From Bacteriovoracaceae bacterium (lineage in GTDB: Bacteria; Bdellovibrionota; Bacteriovoracia; Bacteriovoracales; Bacteriovoracaceae): a stretch of 8,901 nt of DNA. The notes below the pieces were generated by a model, which saw nothing but the letters and a program-made list of their open reading frames with translations, made no database searches and was not told the origin of the DNA. The position numbers were made by a program, and so were the translations under genes. Of this stretch, positions 5,721 to 8,901 are shown one piece after another; position 1 is the stretch's first letter; every line of letters starts with the position of its first letter. The stretch covers positions 1 to 8,901 of the forward strand of contig JAGSHJ010000108.1 of assembly GCA_023954595.1 (NCBI GenBank), written 5' to 3'.

Positions 5721-6869
5721 TTATCTTTGGGCAGCTTCTCTTAGAAGGTTCTTTGCAATGATCATGATCATTACTTCGTTTGTACCAGCTCCGATTTCGT
5801 TAAGCTTGGCATCTCTCATAAGTCTCTCAACTGGGAACTCTCTAGAGTAACCATAACCACCATGAAGCTGGATCGCATCAAGAGCAATCTTAGTCGCCAT
5901 CTTTGGAAGTTGAAGCTTAACCATGGCAGCTCTTGTGTTGGATACTTTTCCTTCATCCCATAATTTACATGAGTCGTATAAGAAGCTTCTCATCATCTCT
6001 GTTTCAGCGGCCATCTCAGCGATCATTTTTTGAATCATTTGGAAGTCACCAATTGGCTTTCCAAATTGCTCTCTTTCAGTAGCGTATTTGATACATTGAT
6101 CAACACAAGCTTGAGCGATACCTAAAGAAATACCACTAATTGTAAGTCTTTCGATCTCAAGGTTTTTCATCATGTGATGAACTGAGTCACCTTCGTTTCC
6201 AACTCTGTTGGTCTCTGGCACTTTTGCGTTCTCAAAGCTTAACTCACCTGTAGGGGAGCCACGCATACCCATCTTGTGAATTTCTTTGGAAACTGAAAAA
6301 CCTTCGCAGTCTTTAGTGTCCACTATGAAAGTTGTAAGGTCTTTTTTATCCTTACCTGTTCTTGTGTATAGATAAACAGTGTCAGCGTACTGAGCGTTTG
6401 TGATCCACATCTTGTTGCCGTTAACAACATAGTGTCCGTCAGCTTTAGTTGCCTTACATTGCATTCCGACAGCGTCAGAACCATAACCTGGCTCACTCAT
6501 GGCCATAGCACCAATATGCTCGCCAGTAATAAGTTTTGGAAGGTATTTTGCTTTTTGCTCAGCTGAAGCGTTTGAATTGATATTGTTCACACACAGCATT
6601 GAGTGCGCAAGATAGGATAGAGTAAGGCCTGGACAAGCTTTACCGAACTCTTCCATTACAATAGTTGCTTCTGTGGCACCAAGGCCAGCTCCGCCGTACT
6701 CAGGGTCTGCTGTGATGCCTAAAAGGCCAAGTTCACCCATCTTTTTAAAGGCTTCGATGTTAAAAGTTTCGTGAGTATCGTGATGCTCCGCTTTTGGAGC
6801 GATTTCATTTTGAGCGAAGTCTTTGCAAACTTGCGCAAGTTGTCGTTGTTCTTCAGTAAAGTACCACAT
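5721..6869 (-). CDS. Acyl-CoA dehydrogenase, isovaleryl-CoA dehydrogenase-like
   Basis: This 382-aa FAD enzyme oxidises an acyl-CoA to the 2-enoyl-CoA using electron-transfer flavoprotein. Family motifs are EYGGAGLG (57-64), MAMSEPGYGSDAVG (122-135), KMWITNA (153-159), QLHGGYGY (334-341) and VERLMRDAKLNEIGAGTNEV (347-366). The usual Glu of the EGT motif is replaced by Ala361 (GAGT), while Glu240 in NLEIERL occupies the alternative base position. That pair is the known signature of isovaleryl-CoA dehydrogenase (human Glu254/Ala375 in the literature as I recall it); long-chain acyl-CoA dehydrogenases also use the alternative position. Leucine breakdown is therefore the likeliest role, but no carboxylase or hydratase genes of that pathway adjoin it, so another branched or long acyl-CoA remains possible. 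ATG at 6869 has AAGGGA about 7 nt upstream. It is monocistronic, with its own promoter and terminator. Confidence 0.92.
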   Translation of the reverse strand: MWYFTEEQRQLAQVCKDFAQNEIAPKAEHHDTHETFNIEAFKKMGELGLLGITADPEYGGAGLGATEATIVMEEFGKACPGLTLSYLAHSMLCVNNINSNASAEQKAKYLPKLITGEHIGAMAMSEPGYGSDAVGMQCKATKADGHYVVNGNKMWITNAQYADTVYLYTRTGKDKKDLTTFIVDTKDCEGFSVSKEIHKMGMRGSPTGELSFENAKVPETNRVGNEGDSVHHMMKNLEIERLTISGISLGIAQACVDQCIKYATEREQFGKPIGDFQMIQKMIAEMAAETEMMRSFLYDSCKLWDEGKVSNTRAAMVKLQLPKMATKIALDAIQLHGGYGYSREFPVERLMRDAKLNEIGAGTNEVMIMIIAKNLLREAAQR

Positions 6870-6893
6870 GTCTGTTCCCTTTTATTCTCGAAT

Positions 6894-6958
6894 AATTGCC
6901 TACGTATATATAATAAACCCCGGCCAAAAACAAATAGAACAGCCTATTTAGGCAAATT
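6894..6958. repeat. GCCTA motif repeats around the dehydrogenase promoter, possible operator
   Basis: AATTGCCTA (6894-6902) and its inverted near-copy TAGGCAAATT (6949-6958) flank the -10 and -35 of the minus-strand dehydrogenase. A third half-site, GCCTA (6942-6946), makes a tight dyad with the inverted one (GCCTA-TT-TAGGC, 6942-6953). One site covers the predicted start of transcription and the dyad lies just upstream of the -35. That is where a repressor acting by looping or by blocking the start would sit. The repeats are seen; the function is inferred. Confidence 0.35.
6905..6933 (-). promoter_or_regulatory. Promoter of the isovaleryl-CoA dehydrogenase-like gene
   Basis: On the minus strand, TTGTTT (6933-6928), a 17-bp spacer and TATATA (6910-6905) form a sigma70-like promoter. 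Transcription would start near 6898, about 29 nt before the ATG at 6869. Confidence 0.5.
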
Positions 6959-6983
6959 CCGCTGGATAATGGGGATAAAGTAT

Positions 6984-6992
6984 TGCTAGAAT
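6984..6992 (+). promoter_or_regulatory. Extended -10 promoter of the TIM-barrel protein gene
   Basis: TGCTAGAAT is an extended -10 (TG-C-TAGAAT) with no clear -35. The start would be near 6999, about 20 nt before the TTG start codon at 7020, with GGAGGA (7010-7015) as ribosome binding site. Confidence 0.45.
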
Positions 6993-7019
6993 GATTTACA
7001 TCAATTTACGGAGGAATGA

Positions 7020-8741
7020 TTGCAACTTACGACACCTGAGGCAAAGGAATATGATACGGTGTTTCCTGGAGAAAACTGGTTTTTCTTTTGGAGAACATCC
7101 CCCTCTCTTTGGGAGAGCAAGTTAAGAGAGTATCAAGGTCCTTCTCCTGTTTTTATACCTATATTTTGGGGACTACATAGCGAAAATCCAGATCAACTGG
7201 ATTTTGGAAACTATAGGCCTGAAACCGATCTCAAAAGATTATTTGAATGTGCAAAAAATGTAGGTAAAGAGGTCGCATTTCTACTTCCTCTTGACCCAGC
7301 GCCGTACCTTCCTAATGGAGGGCTTCCTTCATATTTAGCTAGAAGTATGGTTGTAGATTCAAAAGGTCTTGCTGTTGCAGCTATTGATAACGACGGTAGA
7401 TTGAATAAGTTATATTCCTTTTTCGATCCAAGAGTATTTCAATCCTTTAGAAAGTTTTGTTCTAGTTTTGGCAGATACCTAAGTGAAAATGCTATAGCCT
7501 GTGAAGTTTATGGTGCTCAAGGGCACTTTATTCAAGGTGGAAAAAGAAAAAGCTTTTTTGAAGACCACTCTGGTGCCTTTGAAAGGGGCTTTGGTCGATA
7601 CCTCGCACAGTTAAAAGAGGATGGGGAGCTTCCACAGAATGCTAAGAATGAACCGGGTGTGATGCACTCTTTGACTAAAAGTTATTCTAATCAGATTCAA
7701 TCATTGTACGCCCAAGCTGCAAGTGAAGGCCTAAGTGCTAACTGGTCTGGAGAGTTAAACTTCGCATTCCTAGGTGGAGCAACTCAAGATATATTTGAAA
7801 GAAGTAGTGAGCTTTGGGAGCATTCGAGTAATTTCTTTGCTCCTCTTCTGGAGATGACAACTCTAAATCTCATTCCAAGTTCAACTCTTTTGTCTCCGGC
7901 AATGAAGAAAAATCCTCTCTCTAAAGCATTGAAGGATATTGTTAATGAGGCCTTTATACGTTCGCATATGGAAAATGATCTGTATGAGGATGAGTATCTA
8001 TCAAGCTTTAATCCCGTAGTGTTTTTTGAATTATTCACAAATGGAAACAATGATGCATATACAGGCTGTGGTTTAATTAACTTCTTAAGCAGGCAATTTC
8101 CATGGGCCTATCGTTTAAGAGAAGACTTTAATTTAAACCTTGAAGAAGAGTACGGACAAAGGGTTCGCTTTTTTCATGGAAATGAAATGGGTCAGGTTGA
8201 ATTCAATAAAGTTCTAAAGCTATTTATGAATGGCTCTCGTATCTTTCTTGATACAACTGGATTAAATGAAGACTTTGCTAGGAAGCTAGAGTCCTTTGTT
8301 ATTGAAAATAATCTTAAAGAAGAAAAGATAAACTACATCTCCCCAGTCTCTAAGATCCAGTTAGGGGAGGGAATGATCGTAACTTTTAAATCCGAAAAGT
8401 TACAAGAAGTGTCGATGATCAAAAAGTTAAATTTTTGGGAGACATTGATATCTTATTTAAGCATCAGACATTTGGATGTACAGGTTGATGAGAACGTCTT
8501 CTTCCTTTGGTACTCGAGAGCTTCAAACGCATATGAACTTGATTACGAAGAGATTAGAAGAGTGAGTGTTTACAACACAACAAGCTATAAGAAGAAAGCA
8601 AGAATTGTTGGTGCTAAAAACTTTGCCTTTTTAAAAACAGTTGATCAGAGAAATGTGGAGATTAAATCAACTCCTTTGGGTATCGATATTCAGATGTTAC
8701 CAGGAGCTTCCGTTTCACTAGACTTTGGATTCTACGAGTAA
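7020..8741 (+). CDS. Distant GH42/GH35-like TIM-barrel protein, function unknown
   Basis: The 573-aa product has no signal peptide or membrane helix, so it is probably cytoplasmic. I chose TTG at 7020: GGAGGA ends 4 nt upstream, an in-frame TGA (7017-7019) directly precedes it, and no good ATG follows for about 100 codons. Residues 45-106 resemble the start of a clan GH-A barrel. IPIFWGLHSENPDQLDFGNY (46-65) recalls the 'W..H.P..G.ydF' strand-helix, and the Pro-rich stretch ending GGLPSYL (100-106) recalls the 'GGLPxWL' motif of GH35. FFDPRVFQSFRKF (134-146) then resembles the GH42/35 segment before the acid/base strand. Where those enzymes have Asn-Glu, this protein has ACEVYGAQG (160-168), so Glu162 is only a possible acid. 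About 380-470 could be a flavodoxin-like middle domain (NGSRIFLDTTG), and 480-573 looks like a beta-sandwich. It may be a divergent glycosidase or a non-catalytic relative. The similarity is read by eye and is moderate at best. Confidence 0.75.
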   Translation: MQLTTPEAKEYDTVFPGENWFFFWRTSPSLWESKLREYQGPSPVFIPIFWGLHSENPDQLDFGNYRPETDLKRLFECAKNVGKEVAFLLPLDPAPYLPNGGLPSYLARSMVVDSKGLAVAAIDNDGRLNKLYSFFDPRVFQSFRKFCSSFGRYLSENAIACEVYGAQGHFIQGGKRKSFFEDHSGAFERGFGRYLAQLKEDGELPQNAKNEPGVMHSLTKSYSNQIQSLYAQAASEGLSANWSGELNFAFLGGATQDIFERSSELWEHSSNFFAPLLEMTTLNLIPSSTLLSPAMKKNPLSKALKDIVNEAFIRSHMENDLYEDEYLSSFNPVVFFELFTNGNNDAYTGCGLINFLSRQFPWAYRLREDFNLNLEEEYGQRVRFFHGNEMGQVEFNKVLKLFMNGSRIFLDTTGLNEDFARKLESFVIENNLKEEKINYISPVSKIQLGEGMIVTFKSEKLQEVSMIKKLNFWETLISYLSIRHLDVQVDENVFFLWYSRASNAYELDYEEIRRVSVYNTTSYKKKARIVGAKNFAFLKTVDQRNVEIKSTPLGIDIQMLPGASVSLDFGFYE

Positions 8742-8744
8742 ATT

Positions 8745-8901
8745 ATGAGAAATAACTTAGAGCTAAATCTTTTATACAGAATCATTAATGAAGGGGAGCA
8801 AGACTCCCTTATTGAGGTTCTAAACTTCTTCTCAGAGGCAGGTCCAATCAGCTTTAAAACTATAGAAGAGAGCTATCAGAAGTATCGCTTTCACGAAGGC
8901 A
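8745..8901 (+). CDS. Unrecognised protein, first 52 codons (runs off the window)
   Basis: ATG at 8745 lies 3 bp after the stop codon of the TIM-barrel protein gene and the frame remains open to the window end. The only ribosome binding site is a weak GAG (8735-8737) inside the upstream gene, so translation is probably coupled to it; the two form an operon and may act together. The visible part starts MRNNLELNLLYRIINEGEQD and continues with alternating hydrophobic and charged residues that suggest two or three helices. There is no signal peptide. I do not recognise the family. Confidence 0.7.
   Translation, partial: MRNNLELNLLYRIINEGEQDSLIEVLNFFSEAGPISFKTIEESYQKYRFHEG

Noticed and set aside
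7016..7039. ATG at 7016 overlapping the start of the TIM-barrel protein gene
   Set aside because: It is in another frame and meets a stop after seven codons. The ribosome binding site GGAGGA is essentially touching it, and it is more likely incidental than a regulatory leader.

Overview
The window comes from a low-GC bacterium with compact, mostly single-gene or two-gene transcription units. Its core is fatty-acid beta-oxidation. The diderm-type fadBA pair, the low GC, the small exported proteins and the clear extended -10 promoters would fit a low-GC Bdellovibrionota or another proteobacteria-like lineage. That placement is inference; nothing in the window fixes the taxon.

Layout. At 1-101 (-) is the 5' end of an unrecognised gene. 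It lies 18 bp downstream of an acyl-CoA dehydrogenase (120-1250, -) and probably shares its transcript. A 162-bp divergent promoter region separates this from fadB (1413-3560, +) and fadA (3570-4733, +), which are followed by a strong intrinsic terminator (4761-4787). The fadBA products carry every catalytic residue expected of the alpha and beta subunits of the aerobic fatty-acid oxidation complex. With the divergent dehydrogenase they cover all four reactions of one beta-oxidation turn; acyl-CoA synthetase and electron-transfer flavoprotein are not in the window.

The 570 bp from 4734 to 5303 is the least ordinary part. It holds a 27-codon ORF (4926-5009) with a good ribosome binding site. 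The ORF encodes a strongly amphipathic all-aliphatic helix resembling type I toxin peptides such as TisB. Two stem-loops lie upstream, a GC-rich hairpin follows, and a good promoter on the opposite strand points back across it. I propose it as a candidate type I toxin-antitoxin locus. After an A/C-rich to G/T-rich stretch comes a small secreted two-cysteine protein (5304-5561, +).

This converges on a second acyl-CoA dehydrogenase (5721-6869, -) with its own promoter and terminator. It has the isovaleryl-CoA dehydrogenase arrangement of the catalytic base, so the two dehydrogenases in the window use different active-site geometries. Divergent from it is a 573-aa protein (7020-8741, +) that looks like a distant GH42/GH35-type TIM-barrel protein lacking a recognisable Asn-Glu acid/base pair. 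It is followed 3 bp later by an unrecognised gene cut by the window end (8745-8901, +).
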